DNA of 64,000 bases from Curtobacterium citreum (lineage in GTDB: Bacteria; Actinomycetota; Actinomycetes; Actinomycetales; Microbacteriaceae), in assembly GCF_006715175.1 (NCBI RefSeq), contig NZ_VFMQ01000001.1, positions 434,001 to 498,000 of the forward strand. The letters run 5' to 3'. Of the stretch, positions 56,299-64,000 are shown piece by piece (positions within the stretch are counted from its first letter, which is position 1; each line of letters opens with the position of its first letter). A program made the position numbers and the translations under genes. Below the pieces are notes generated by a model. It was not told the DNA's origin. It did no database searches and worked only from the letters and a program-made list of their open reading frames with translations.

Positions 56299-56799
56299 AT
56301 GAGCGACGTCAGCGGTGGAGCCCGGGACACCGAGCGCGGACGGCACGAGACCCCGACCGAACGCTGGGACCGGAACTGGTCGGACATCCAGCAGGAGCTC
56401 CGGATCGTCCAGACGGGGACGCAGATCCTCGCCGGGTTCCTGCTGACGCTGCCGTTCCAGCAGCGGTTCACGATGCTCAGTCCGAGCGAGGAGGTCGTCT
56501 ACCTCGTGCTGGTGGCGCTCGCGGTGGTCATCACCGTCGTCGCGCTCTCCGCCGTCTCCGCGCACCGGCTGGTGTTCCGGCAGCGGCAGAAGCACGACCT
56601 CGTCCGAGCCGGGAACGCGCTGCTCATCGCGGCGCTCGCAGCGAGTGCCCTGCTGTTCTCCGGCACGGTGCTGTTCGTGTTCGACGTCGTGATCGGGGAC
56701 GTGGGCGGGGTGGTCGGCGGGGTCGTGGTGTTCGTCGGGACGGCGGCACTGTGGGTCTCGATCCCCCTCGCGCTGCGGAGGACGAGCCGGGACGGCTAG
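56299..56799 (+). CDS. DUF6328 family membrane protein
   Basis: 166 residues with four membrane helices. The start ETPTERWDRNWSDIQQELRIVQTGTQILAGFLLTLPFQQRF is the DUF6328 signature (quoted in part). Its function is unknown. Its TAG stop and the TAG stop of the convergent ku gene share the same CTAG at 56796-56799. Confidence 0.85.
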   Translation: MSDVSGGARDTERGRHETPTERWDRNWSDIQQELRIVQTGTQILAGFLLTLPFQQRFTMLSPSEEVVYLVLVALAVVITVVALSAVSAHRLVFRQRQKHDLVRAGNALLIAALAASALLFSGTVLFVFDVVIGDVGGVVGGVVVFVGTAALWVSIPLALRRTSRDG

Positions 56800-57749
56800 C
56801 TGGCCTGCTTCTTCGCCGCCGGCGCCTTCTTCGTCGCGGGGGCCTTCTTCGCCGGCGCCTTCTCTGCCGTCGCCGTCGCAGTCGCCGTCGCCTTCTTCGC
56901 CGGGGACCCGCCGTCCGCCTTCCGCGAGCTGGACGACGGACGCGACCCCGATCCTCCCGACCGCTTCTTGTCGACGGACGCCCGCAGGGCGGCCATCAGG
57001 TCGATGACGTCGCCACCCTCGTCGTCGTCGTCGGAGGACGCCTGCTCGCCGAACGTCTCGGCGGTGTCGACGTCGTCACCGGCCTCGAGCTTCGCGTCGA
57101 TGAGCTGCTGCAGTTCCTCCTGGTAGGCGTCGGTGTAGCGGTCGGGGTCGAAGTCGGTGGACATGCTGTCGACGAGCGAGGACGACATCTTCAGCTCGTT
57201 CGCGCTGACCTTGACCGATGCGTCGAGCGACGGGAACTCGGCCGCCCGGACCTCGTCGCCCCACAGCAGCCCCTGCAGCAGGACGACGTCGTCGTGCACA
57301 CGGAGCACGCCGAGCCGGGTCTTCTGCCGGAGCGTGAACTGGACGATCGCGAGACGATCGGTCTTCGCCAGCGTCTCCCGGAGCAGCACGTACGCCTTCG
57401 GGGAGCGGGAGTCCGGCTCCAGGTAGTACGACTTCTCGAACATCATCGGGTCGACCTGGTCGACGGGCACGAACTCGAGGACCTCGATCTCGTGCGACTG
57501 CTCCTGCGGCAGCTGCTTGAAGTCGTCGGCGGTGAGCACCACGGTCTTGTCGCCGTCGTCGTAGGCGCGCTGGATGTCGGCGTGCTCGACCTCGTGGCCG
57601 AACTCGCACACGCGCTTGTACCGGATGCGGCCCTTGTCCTCGTCGTGGACCTGGTGCAGGGAGACGTCGTGGGTCTCGGTCGCCGCGTACACCTTGATGG
57701 GCACGTTGACGAGCCCGAACGCGATGGAGCCCTTCCAGATCGACCTCAT
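56796..57749 (-). CDS. ku: Non-homologous end joining protein Ku
   Basis: 317 residues. The bacterial Ku core starts MRSIWKGSIAFGLVNVP and contains CEFGHEVEHADI and EFVPVDQVDP, then VLRVHDDVVLLQGLLWGDEV. It forms a homodimer ring on DNA ends and recruits LigD. The C-terminal tail (about 260-317) is rich in Lys, Ala and Pro and probably helps bind DNA, as in other actinobacteria. ATG 57758 adds three residues. Its partner ligD is 1.6 kb away on the other strand. Confidence 0.93.
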   Translation of the reverse strand: MRSIWKGSIAFGLVNVPIKVYAATETHDVSLHQVHDEDKGRIRYKRVCEFGHEVEHADIQRAYDDGDKTVVLTADDFKQLPQEQSHEIEVLEFVPVDQVDPMMFEKSYYLEPDSRSPKAYVLLRETLAKTDRLAIVQFTLRQKTRLGVLRVHDDVVLLQGLLWGDEVRAAEFPSLDASVKVSANELKMSSSLVDSMSTDFDPDRYTDAYQEELQQLIDAKLEAGDDVDTAETFGEQASSDDDDEGGDVIDLMAALRASVDKKRSGGSGSRPSSSSRKADGGSPAKKATATATATAEKAPAKKAPATKKAPAAKKQAS

Positions 57750-57843
57750 GCGCAACATGATGCCCGCGGGGCTGCGGACGGGTCCTCAGTTCCGAGCGGA
57801 TCGGCAGGTGTGGACGGGCGTCCGAGGGCGTAGGGTCGCGGGC

Positions 57844-58398
57844 ATGACGGGGGACCAGACGACGACGCAGCGCACCGACGCCGCGCGGACGGTGGACGAC
57901 GACCGCATCGACACCGTGGGGTGGTGGCAGCTGGTCGGGCTGGCGGTGGTGGGCACGGTCGTCCCCGCGGTCTTCCTCGCGATGCTGCGTGGGCCGATGC
58001 CGTGGACGGCCGCCGTCGTGCTCGGCCTCGCCCTCGCGGTCGTGCTGCCCGCGTCGCTGGTGTGGAACTGGTCCCGACGGGGTGGCCGGGCCGCGGTGGC
58101 GACGACCCGGCGGTGGGTCCGGGACGGCAGCGTGCCGTCCGACGTCCCCGACGCGGTGTGGCGGCCCCGCGTGCAGCGATGGCTGAGCGACCTCGGGCGC
58201 CGGCGGGTGAGCGGCTGGTTCGCGGTCGTGGCCGCCGTCCTGTGGGCGCTCACCGCGCTGGCCGGGTCGACCGACAACTGGGGGCTCGTGCTGGTGTGGG
58301 CCCTCATCGCCGCGGTCGGGCTCCTGGGGGACCGGGGCGACCGCGCTGCAGCGGAACGCCTGCTCGCTGCGCCGGCCCGCACGCCCGATCGGGCCTGA
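57844..58398 (+). CDS. Membrane protein of unknown function
   Basis: 184 residues with four predicted helices in two pairs (LVGLAVVGTVVPAVFLAML, AAVVLGLALAVVLPASLVW; VVAAVLWALTALAG, VLVWALIAAVGLLGD), joined by a basic cytoplasmic loop (RRGGRAAVATTRRW). No family is recognised. Its last codons (TPDRA) are the start of the 35-bp tandem repeats. It is divergent from ku. Confidence 0.7.
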   Translation: MTGDQTTTQRTDAARTVDDDRIDTVGWWQLVGLAVVGTVVPAVFLAMLRGPMPWTAAVVLGLALAVVLPASLVWNWSRRGGRAAVATTRRWVRDGSVPSDVPDAVWRPRVQRWLSDLGRRRVSGWFAVVAAVLWALTALAGSTDNWGLVLVWALIAAVGLLGDRGDRAAAERLLAAPARTPDRA

Positions 58399-58487
58399 GA
58401 CCCGCGCCCTCCCGCGTGCCCGATCGGGCCTGAGACCCGCGCCCTCCCGCGTGCCCGATCGGGCCTGAGACCCGTTCCCTCCCGCGC
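58383..58487. repeat. Three 35-bp tandem repeats with a 12-bp palindrome in each
   Basis: Units at 58383, 58418 and 58453 begin with the perfect palindrome GCCCGATCGGGC followed by CTGAGACCC. The first unit contains the end of the upstream coding sequence and its TGA stop; the others repeat that end outside the gene. The third unit has CCGTTCCC in place of CCGCGCCC. The array ends 15 bp before the start of the SDR gene. Confidence 0.9.
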
Positions 58488-58502
58488 GAGCACCATGGGC
58501 CC

Positions 58503-59393
58503 ATGAGCCAGCTCGACAAGCAGGACCCGCGTTCGCAGTTCCCCCGACCGCCGTTCCCGCCGCAGACCCAGCAGGGGTCCGGGCTGGCGAGCGCGATGGA
58601 CCCGCAGCCCGACCACGGCGAGACGAGCTACCTCGGCACGGGACGGATGCCCGGCTACCGCGTGCTCGTCACCGGCGCCGACTCCGGCATCGGCCGGGCG
58701 GCGGCGATCGCGATGGCGAAGGAGGGCGCCGACGTCGCCCTGAACGCCCTGCCCGAGGAGCGCGAGGACCTCGAACAGGTCCGCGACGTGATCGGCGACC
58801 TCGGGCGGAAGGCCGTGCTGCTGCCAGGTGACCTGACCGACGAGGAGTTCTGCGCCACGCTGGTCCGGGACGCCGTCAGCGAGCTCGGCGGGCTGGACGC
58901 CCTGGTGCTCGTCGCAGGGCACCAGCAGGTGCACGAGGACGTCACCGAGCAGTCCACCGAGGACTTCGACCGGACGATGAAGGTCAACCTGTACTCGCTC
59001 TTCTGGCTCGTCCGCGCGGCCGTCCCGCACATGGCGCCGGGGAGCGCGATCGTCACGACGAGCTCGGTGTCGGCGTACCAGCCGCAGGACCGGATGATCG
59101 ACTACGCCGCGACGAAGTCCGCCATCATCACGTACACGAACGGTCTCGCCCGGCAGCTCGCGGCGCGGGGGATCCGCGCGAACACGGTCGTCCCCGGACC
59201 GGTGTGGACGCCGCTCCAGCCGATCAGCTACCCGGGCGACGAGATCGCGGCCTACGGGCAGGACACCCCGTTCGGGCGCCCGGCGCAGCCCGTCGAGCTC
59301 GGCGGCGCGTACGTGTACCTGGCGGGCCCGGAGTCGTCGTACACGTCCGGCAGCACCCTCACGGTGGCGGGAGCGACCGGGGTCGCGCTGTGA
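58503..59393 (+). CDS. SDR family oxidoreductase coupled to ligD
   Basis: 296 residues, a paralogue of the SDR at 13235-14161 (same long N-terminus, TGADSGIG, YAATKSA, PGPVWTPLQP). The usual NNAG motif is replaced by LVAGHQQ, so the active-site helix differs. The TGA overlaps the ligD GTG by 4 bp, so the two are translated together. This is not a known partner of NHEJ; the link may be a shared stress programme. Confidence 0.87.
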   Translation: MSQLDKQDPRSQFPRPPFPPQTQQGSGLASAMDPQPDHGETSYLGTGRMPGYRVLVTGADSGIGRAAAIAMAKEGADVALNALPEEREDLEQVRDVIGDLGRKAVLLPGDLTDEEFCATLVRDAVSELGGLDALVLVAGHQQVHEDVTEQSTEDFDRTMKVNLYSLFWLVRAAVPHMAPGSAIVTTSSVSAYQPQDRMIDYAATKSAIITYTNGLARQLAARGIRANTVVPGPVWTPLQPISYPGDEIAAYGQDTPFGRPAQPVELGGAYVYLAGPESSYTSGSTLTVAGATGVAL

Positions 59394-61888
59394 GCCCCGT
59401 CTCCCGGCGCACGACGGTCCAGGTCGGGGACCGCCGCATCGCGCTGTCCAACACCGACAAGGTCCTGTACCCGGAGAGCGGGACGACCAAGGGGCAGGTG
59501 ATCGCCTACTACGAGCGGGTCGCGCCGTGGATGATCCCGCACGTCAAGGACCGTCCGGTGACGCGGAAGCGCTGGGCGAACGGCGTCGACGGCAAGGTGT
59601 TCTTCGAGAAGAACCTGCCGGACTCGGCGCCCGACTGGATCCGGCACCACACCATCGCGCACAGGGAGCACGACACCGAGTACCCGGTCGTCGACGACCT
59701 GCCGACGCTCGTGTGGATGGCCCAGCAGGCCGCGCTCGAGCTGCACGTGCCGCAGTGGCGGTTCGGTCCTCGCGGTGGCCAGCAGCACCCGGATCGGCTC
59801 GTGCTCGACCTGGATCCGGGTGAGGGGGTCGGCCTGCCCGAGTGCGTCGAGGTCGCGGTCGCCGCCCGTGAGCTCCTGCAGGGCATGGGCCTCGACCCGT
59901 ACCCGGTGACGTCCGGCTCGAAGGGCATCCACCTGTACGCGGCGCTGGACGGCCGGTCCACCGCGCAGCACGTCTCGGAGGTCGCGCACGAGCTCGCGAG
60001 GGCGCTCGAGCAGGACCTGCCCGACCTGGTGCTGTCGTCGATGAGCCGCGCGGAGCGCGCCGGCAAGGTCTTCGTCGACTGGTCGCAGAACAACGGCAAC
60101 AAGACGACGATCGCGCCGTACTCGCTGCGCGGCCGGGACCGGCCGACGGTCGCCGCACCGCGCACCTGGGACGAGCTCACGTCGCGCGGACTCGCCCAGC
60201 TCACCCTGGACGAGGTGCTCGACCGCCTGGAGGAGCGTGGGGACCGCCTGCACCCGGTCGCGTCCGCCTCGCTGTCGGTCGGGAGGCCCGACTCGGGTCA
60301 CTGGGACGGCGACCGGACCCAGCGTGCGAACGACGCGGAGCAGCCGGGTCGCGACCGTCTCGCCGCGTACCGCGCGAAACGGGACGCCTCGAAGACACCG
60401 GAGCCGGTCCCCGAGGACGCACCGACGGTCCGGAAGGACGGCACACCGACGTTCGTGGTCCAGGAGCACCACGCGACCCGGGACCACTACGACTTCCGGC
60501 TCGAGCACGACGGGGTGCTCGTCAGCTGGGCGCTCCCGAAGGGCGAGCCGACCGACCCGGGGAAGAACCACCTCGCGGTGCAGACCGAGGACCACCCGCT
60601 CGAGTACGGCGGCTTCGAGGGCACGATCCCGCACGGCGAGTACGGCGCCGGCACGGTCACGATCTGGGACGACGGCACCTACGAGCTCGAGAAGTGGCGG
60701 GAGGGCGAGGAGGTCATCGTCACCCTGCACGGGCGGACGAACGGGAACCGGCGACTCGCGCTCCTGCACACCCGTGGCCGCGGTCGCGGGAAGGACGGCG
60801 ACGAGAAGAACTGGTTGATCCACCGGACGAAGGAGCAGCCGTCGCGGACGCCCGACGAGGGCGGGGCCGCACCGAGCAGGGGCTCGGGCTCAGCGTCGGA
60901 CGGGGCTGGGGCGACCACGCCGACCGAGCGGCGCCCGATGCTCGCGTCGCCGGTGTCGGGCACGCCGTCGTTCGACCCCGACGCGTGGGCGTTCGAGATG
61001 AAGTGGGACGGCGTCCGGGCGCTCGCCACCGTGCGGGACGGCGCCGTGACGCTCCGGAGCCGGAACGGCAACGACCTGACCGCGCAGTACCCCGAACTCC
61101 AGGAACTCGCCGACCGAGCAGGGGTCGACGGGGTGTTCGACGGCGAGGTCGTGGCGCTCGACGACGCTGGCCGCCCGTCGTTCCAGCGGCTGCAGGACCG
61201 GATGGGACTGACGCGGAAGCGCGAGGTCGACGCGGCGCGGGCGACCGCGCCCGTGCACTTCCTGCTCTTCGACGTCCTCGAGGCCGACGGACACGACCTC
61301 GTCCGGCTCGGCTACGACGCCCGTCGGGACGCCCTGACGACGGTCGTCGACGCCGGCGGTGCGATCGAGGTGCCGCCGGCGTTCGACGGGGACTTCGACG
61401 CGGCCCTCGCGGAGTCCGCCCGGCTGCGGCTCGAGGGGGTCGTGGCCAAGAAGCGGCGCTCCCGGTACGCCGAGGGGCGCCGGTCCGAGTCGTGGGTGAA
61501 GGTCAAGCACCTCGCCGCGCAGGAGGTCGTCGTCGGCGGCTGGAAGCCCGGTGCCGGTCGCCGCGCCGGCGGGATCGGGTCGCTGCTGCTCGGGGTCCCC
61601 GGGCCGGACGGACTCGAGTACGTCGGCAAGGTGGGGACCGGGTTCCGCGACCGCGACCTCGACGAGATCGCGGACGTGCTCCGCTCCCGGGTCCGGAAGA
61701 CCTCCCCGTTCGTCGACGTCCCCCGACCGGACGCCCGGGACGCGCACTGGGTCCGCGCCGACCGGGTCGGCGAGGTCGTGTTCGCCGAGTGGACGGCGGA
61801 CGGGCGGCTGCGCCAGCCGTCGTGGCGGGGGTGGCGGCCGGACAAGGACCCGGACGACGTCGTCCGCGAGGCCGGACCCGACACGTGA
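59390..61888 (+). CDS. ligD: Multifunctional non-homologous end joining DNA ligase LigD
   Basis: 832 residues with the order polymerase, 3'-phosphoesterase, ligase. The primase-polymerase domain (about 10-290) has the metal-binding Asp140 and Asp142 (LVLDLDPG). The phosphoesterase (about 355-490) has the HHATRDHYDFRLEHDG His/Asp set and the HGEYGAG motif. A Ser/Gly-rich linker precedes the ATP-dependent ligase (about 515-825) with the nucleotidyl lysine Lys538 in EMKWDGVR, GVFDGEV, EGVVAKK and SWVKVK. It repairs double-strand breaks with Ku. The GTG start overlaps the SDR stop. Confidence 0.95.
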   Translation: MSPVSRRTTVQVGDRRIALSNTDKVLYPESGTTKGQVIAYYERVAPWMIPHVKDRPVTRKRWANGVDGKVFFEKNLPDSAPDWIRHHTIAHREHDTEYPVVDDLPTLVWMAQQAALELHVPQWRFGPRGGQQHPDRLVLDLDPGEGVGLPECVEVAVAARELLQGMGLDPYPVTSGSKGIHLYAALDGRSTAQHVSEVAHELARALEQDLPDLVLSSMSRAERAGKVFVDWSQNNGNKTTIAPYSLRGRDRPTVAAPRTWDELTSRGLAQLTLDEVLDRLEERGDRLHPVASASLSVGRPDSGHWDGDRTQRANDAEQPGRDRLAAYRAKRDASKTPEPVPEDAPTVRKDGTPTFVVQEHHATRDHYDFRLEHDGVLVSWALPKGEPTDPGKNHLAVQTEDHPLEYGGFEGTIPHGEYGAGTVTIWDDGTYELEKWREGEEVIVTLHGRTNGNRRLALLHTRGRGRGKDGDEKNWLIHRTKEQPSRTPDEGGAAPSRGSGSASDGAGATTPTERRPMLASPVSGTPSFDPDAWAFEMKWDGVRALATVRDGAVTLRSRNGNDLTAQYPELQELADRAGVDGVFDGEVVALDDAGRPSFQRLQDRMGLTRKREVDAARATAPVHFLLFDVLEADGHDLVRLGYDARRDALTTVVDAGGAIEVPPAFDGDFDAALAESARLRLEGVVAKKRRSRYAEGRRSESWVKVKHLAAQEVVVGGWKPGAGRRAGGIGSLLLGVPGPDGLEYVGKVGTGFRDRDLDEIADVLRSRVRKTSPFVDVPRPDARDAHWVRADRVGEVVFAEWTADGRLRQPSWRGWRPDKDPDDVVREAGPDT

Positions 61889-62205
61889 GGAGACGACCCG
61901 TGCGCCGGATCAGGGAACGCACGGGCCGCCGTCGAGGCACCGCGACCGGGACTTCAGGGAAGCCCGGCCACGGTGCGTCCGAGGCCCGGGTCACCCACGA
62001 TCCCGGACCGCCGGGACCCCCACGGTCCCGGAACACACTGCTGTGACGAGTCGAGTCGCCGGATCGTCACACCCGATCGGAAGTTCTTTCCGCGGCATCG
62101 TCCCGCACACGGACAGACCGCCCGGGAGCAGGTGCTCCCGGGCGGTCCGTCGATGTCGTGCGGTCCGACCGTCAGTGCCGGTCGTCCGTCAGTGCCGGTC
62201 GTCCG
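61889..62205. other. 317-bp non-coding region after ligD
   Basis: No gene is seen. It holds a strong bidirectional terminator hairpin (62112-62151) and two 17-bp direct repeats (62171-62204). The stretch 61889-62100 has no feature I can name. Confidence 0.5.
62112..62151. terminator. Bidirectional hairpin terminator
   Basis: GACCGCCCGGGAGCA (62116-62130) pairs with TGCTCCCGGGCGGTC (62133-62147), and GAC/GTC pairs outside one mismatch. It lies between ligD (+) and the small minus-strand gene. Confidence 0.8.
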
Positions 62206-62209
62206 TCAG
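62171..62209. repeat. 17-bp direct repeats at the 3' end of a small gene
   Basis: GTCAGTGCCGGTCGTCC occurs at 62171-62187 and 62188-62204, followed by a partial GTCAG. The last part overlaps the stop of the minus-strand small protein gene, so this too is a gene-end duplication. Confidence 0.8.
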
Positions 62210-62385
62210 GCGGCGGGGGCGGGACCGTCCGCCGGGGCGGCGTCGTCCGCCGCGGGCAGGTCCTCGTCGATGAGTTCCTCCTGCTCGGGCAGGTCGACCT
62301 CGGCTGCGGCTGCCTTCGCCTCGTCGATGGACTCCTGCGACCGGCGGAGGAGGTCGTCGTCTGCTGCTGGTGCGTGATCCGTCAT
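62206..62385 (-). CDS. Small acidic protein of unknown function
   Basis: 59 residues, strongly acidic (about 17 Asp/Glu) with an Ala/Pro tail, probably partly disordered (LLRRSQESIDEAKAAAAEVDLPEQEELIDEDLP). There is no ribosome site at the ATG, which lies 11 bp after the stop of the upstream gene on the same strand. No family is recognised. Codon usage is normal for the genome. Confidence 0.6.
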   Translation of the reverse strand: MTDHAPAADDDLLRRSQESIDEAKAAAAEVDLPEQEELIDEDLPAADDAAPADGPAPAA

Positions 62386-62395
62386 GACGGTGACG

Positions 62396-63388
62396 CTACG
62401 CCGGCGCCCCTGTGTCGGCGTCGCGCCGCGGCAGGTGCATCCCGGTCGTCGTGTCGATCGCGGGGCCGACGGCGGGTGCGGACGACGGCTCGAAGTCGAC
62501 GGCCGAGGTCGGCGCCGGGGTCGACGGCATCGCCGGAGCCGCCGGTTGCCCGACCGCGTCGGCCGCGTCGAGCACGGCGCGGGTGGCGGCGGCGGCCGTC
62601 CGGAGCGCGTCGGCCAGGGGCATCGCCCGGTGTGCGTCCGTCCGGACCTCGACGCCCCAGGGTTCGTCGTGCCCGAGGTCGCGGGTGATCCGGACCAGGC
62701 CGGGCAGGTCCCACGCCCCGGCACCGGGCAGGTGCCGTGCGGAACGGGCTTCCTCGGCCAGGGTCAGGCCCGCCGGTGTGTGCAGGAGCCCGTCGCTCAG
62801 CTCCACGGCGCCGAGGACCCCCGGGGTGAGCGCCTGCGCGATCGAGGCGAGCGTCGACCCGCCACGGAGCGTGTGCATGGCGTCGAGGAGCACGGCGCCG
62901 TTCGGGTGGCCCGCGGCCGTGACGAACCGCGCCGCCCGCTCGAGCGTCGGCAGGTTCGACCACGTTTCCTGCTCGAGCAGGAGCTGCGCGCCGACCTTCT
63001 CGGCCTGTGCGGCGAGGTCCACCCAGTCGTCGACCATGGCGACGGGCGACACGGCTGCGACTCCGCTGTCGGCGCGGGCGACGACCTGCCACGCACCGAG
63101 CGCGGACGCGGCCTCGAGCAGGACGCCCCGGTCGGCCTCGTCGTCGGTCGAGCGCTGCGGCGACGACCACCATCGGACGAGGGGGCCGAGCTGGACCCAG
63201 ACGATCCCCGCCCGGTCGAGCACCCGCCGGAGCGCGGCGAAGCCCGTGGTCGCCCGCACCTCGTGCAGGTCGTCGAGCGACAGGGACAGCCCGGAGAACC
63301 CGGCGTCCCCGACCGCCCGGACCCGTTCGGCGACGGGAGCGTCGCCGGCCCAGGTCCCGGACGTCGCGAGCAGGTCGTGTTCCTGCAC
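62396..63388 (-). CDS. TIM-barrel sugar phosphate isomerase/epimerase-like protein
   Basis: 330 residues. The AP-endonuclease-2-like TIM barrel covers about 1-260: AVGDAGFSGLSLSLDDLH, LLLEQETWSNL with a metal-ligand Glu, VLLDAMHTLRGG, GAVELSDG and WGVEVRTD with a second Glu. The last 60 residues are Pro/Ala-rich and unlike the family. Such proteins isomerise or epimerise sugars or cyclitols. The GTG at 63388 has AGGAGGT 5 nt upstream, which decides the start. An FAH-family gene lies upstream. Confidence 0.85.
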   Translation of the reverse strand: MQEHDLLATSGTWAGDAPVAERVRAVGDAGFSGLSLSLDDLHEVRATTGFAALRRVLDRAGIVWVQLGPLVRWWSSPQRSTDDEADRGVLLEAASALGAWQVVARADSGVAAVSPVAMVDDWVDLAAQAEKVGAQLLLEQETWSNLPTLERAARFVTAAGHPNGAVLLDAMHTLRGGSTLASIAQALTPGVLGAVELSDGLLHTPAGLTLAEEARSARHLPGAGAWDLPGLVRITRDLGHDEPWGVEVRTDAHRAMPLADALRTAAAATRAVLDAADAVGQPAAPAMPSTPAPTSAVDFEPSSAPAVGPAIDTTTGMHLPRRDADTGAPA

Positions 63389-63538
63389 GGTGCACCTCCT
63401 GGCTCCGGACACCCGCCGTCGCCCCGTCGCAGTGCTGGTGTCCTGGTGATCCCGGCGCAGCTGGTCCCCGCGCGCCGTGCACCATGTGTACGCCGTCCAC
63501 CTCGACGGGCTCCCAGCGGGCTCGCGCCGGGCGGCGGC

Positions 63539-64000
63539 TCAGACGATGCGCGTCGTGACCGAGCCGACCCCGGCGATCCTGCCCTCGAGCCGCTCACCGC
63601 GCGCCAGGGGTCCGACGCCGTCCGGGGTCCCGGTCATCAGGAGATCGCCCGGCGCGAGGGCGACGAAGCGCGAGAGTTCGGCGATCGTCTCGGCGACCGA
63701 CCAGATCTGGTCGGCGAGGTCCCCGGACTGCCGCAGCTCGCCGTCGATGTGCAGCGTGACCGCTCCCGTCGTCGGGTCGACGTCCGCCGCGGGGACGAGC
63801 CGGCCGATCGGTGCCGAGGCGTCGAACCCCTTCGCGAGGTCCCACGGCCGACCGAGCCGCTTGGCCTCGGCCTGCAGGTCCCGCCGGGTGAGGTCCAGCC
63901 CGACCGCGTACCCCCAGACGAGCTCGAGCGCCCGGTCGGCCGGCACCTCGCTGCCACCCGCTCCGAGGGCGACGACGAGTTCGACCTCGTGCTCGAGCCG
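63539..64000 (-). CDS. Fumarylacetoacetate hydrolase family protein (5' end outside window)
   Basis: The C-terminal 153 residues are visible. FAH signatures: [11 protein letters not shown] with metal-ligand Glu residues, [14 protein letters not shown] with the metal-site Asp, [10 protein letters not shown], and the C-terminal [13 protein letters not shown]. Family members hydrolyse or decarboxylate acylpyruvates, for example in aromatic catabolism. The stop is TGA at 63541-63539. With the isomerase downstream it may belong to a carboxylic-acid or sugar catabolic operon that starts outside the window. Confidence 0.9.
   Translation of the reverse strand, partial: RLEHEVELVVALGAGGSEVPADRALELVWGYAVGLDLTRRDLQAEAKRLGRPWDLAKGFDASAPIGRLVPAADVDPTTGAVTLHIDGELRQSGDLADQIWSVAETIAELSRFVALAPGDLLMTGTPDGVGPLARGERLEGRIAGVGSVTTRIV

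Noticed and set aside
58383..58487. CRISPR or integron-like array
   Set aside because: Only three head-to-tail 35-bp copies without spacers, no integrase and no attC-like structure.

Overview
The window is a 64 kb stretch of very high-GC chromosome, densely packed with genes on both strands and with strong G/C preference at third codon positions. A resuscitation-promoting factor with LysM, two LytR-CpsA-Psr (LCP) proteins, RlmC, Ku plus a three-domain LigD, DUF2795, DUF6314 and DUF6328 proteins and many FCD-type GntR and LacI regulators point to an actinobacterium. Gene content and style suggest the Microbacteriaceae, possibly Curtobacterium; that genus call is inference. I see no rRNA, tRNA, CRISPR array, phage or complete insertion sequence.

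Layout: (1) 1-5.8 kb: SDR end, SMP-30-like lactonase, glycosyltransferase, rlmC, rpf, LCP protein. (2) 5.9-13.1 kb: a divergent MarR/MMPL efflux pair, a GntR regulator, a second LCP protein, an ECF sigma factor, an EEP-family hydrolase and a secreted protein. (3) 13.2-19.1 kb: stress-type SDR, unknowns, a TetR-like regulator, DUF2795, a ThrE-type exporter and OsmC. (4) 19.2-27.3 kb: a GntR regulator and an oligopeptide/gamma-glutamyl operon (binding protein, two permeases, gamma-glutamyltransferase, dual ATPase). (5) 27.5-29.4 kb: a small atypical island with a stand-alone HsdR-N nuclease and a doubtful ORF. (6) 29.5-38.2 kb: AlkD-like repair protein, polysaccharide deacetylase, alcohol dehydrogenase, epimerase, small DUF and secreted proteins, and an FAD oxidoreductase facing an HTH-cupin regulator. 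(7) 38.4-44.6 kb: a LacI-controlled sugar ABC importer with a glycoside hydrolase. (8) 44.6-49.9 kb: GT2, MBL, HAD, GNAT, and a TetR/DHA2 efflux pair. (9) 50.1-54.6 kb: a LacI-controlled ribonucleoside operon (nucleoside hydrolase, MFS transporter, ribokinase). (10) 54.7-62 kb: Ppx/GppA, monooxygenase, and an NHEJ locus with Ku, an SDR and LigD. (11) 62.2-64 kb: a small acidic protein, a TIM-barrel isomerase and an FAH-family hydrolase cut by the window edge.

The structure least explained by the genes is in the repeats. A dispersed family of hairpin-forming palindromes shares the arm core GGACGGGAGGC. Two copies are perfect 48-bp palindromes, others are imperfect, and single arms occur inside two coding sequences. 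Separately, 63-bp (four copies) and 35-bp (three copies) tandem arrays both begin as duplications of the 3' end of a gene and run into the upstream region of the next gene. A 19-bp tandem array with a hairpin fills one divergent promoter region. Most regulator genes have a visible palindromic operator candidate next to them or next to their presumed target, so several local circuits can be proposed from sequence alone.
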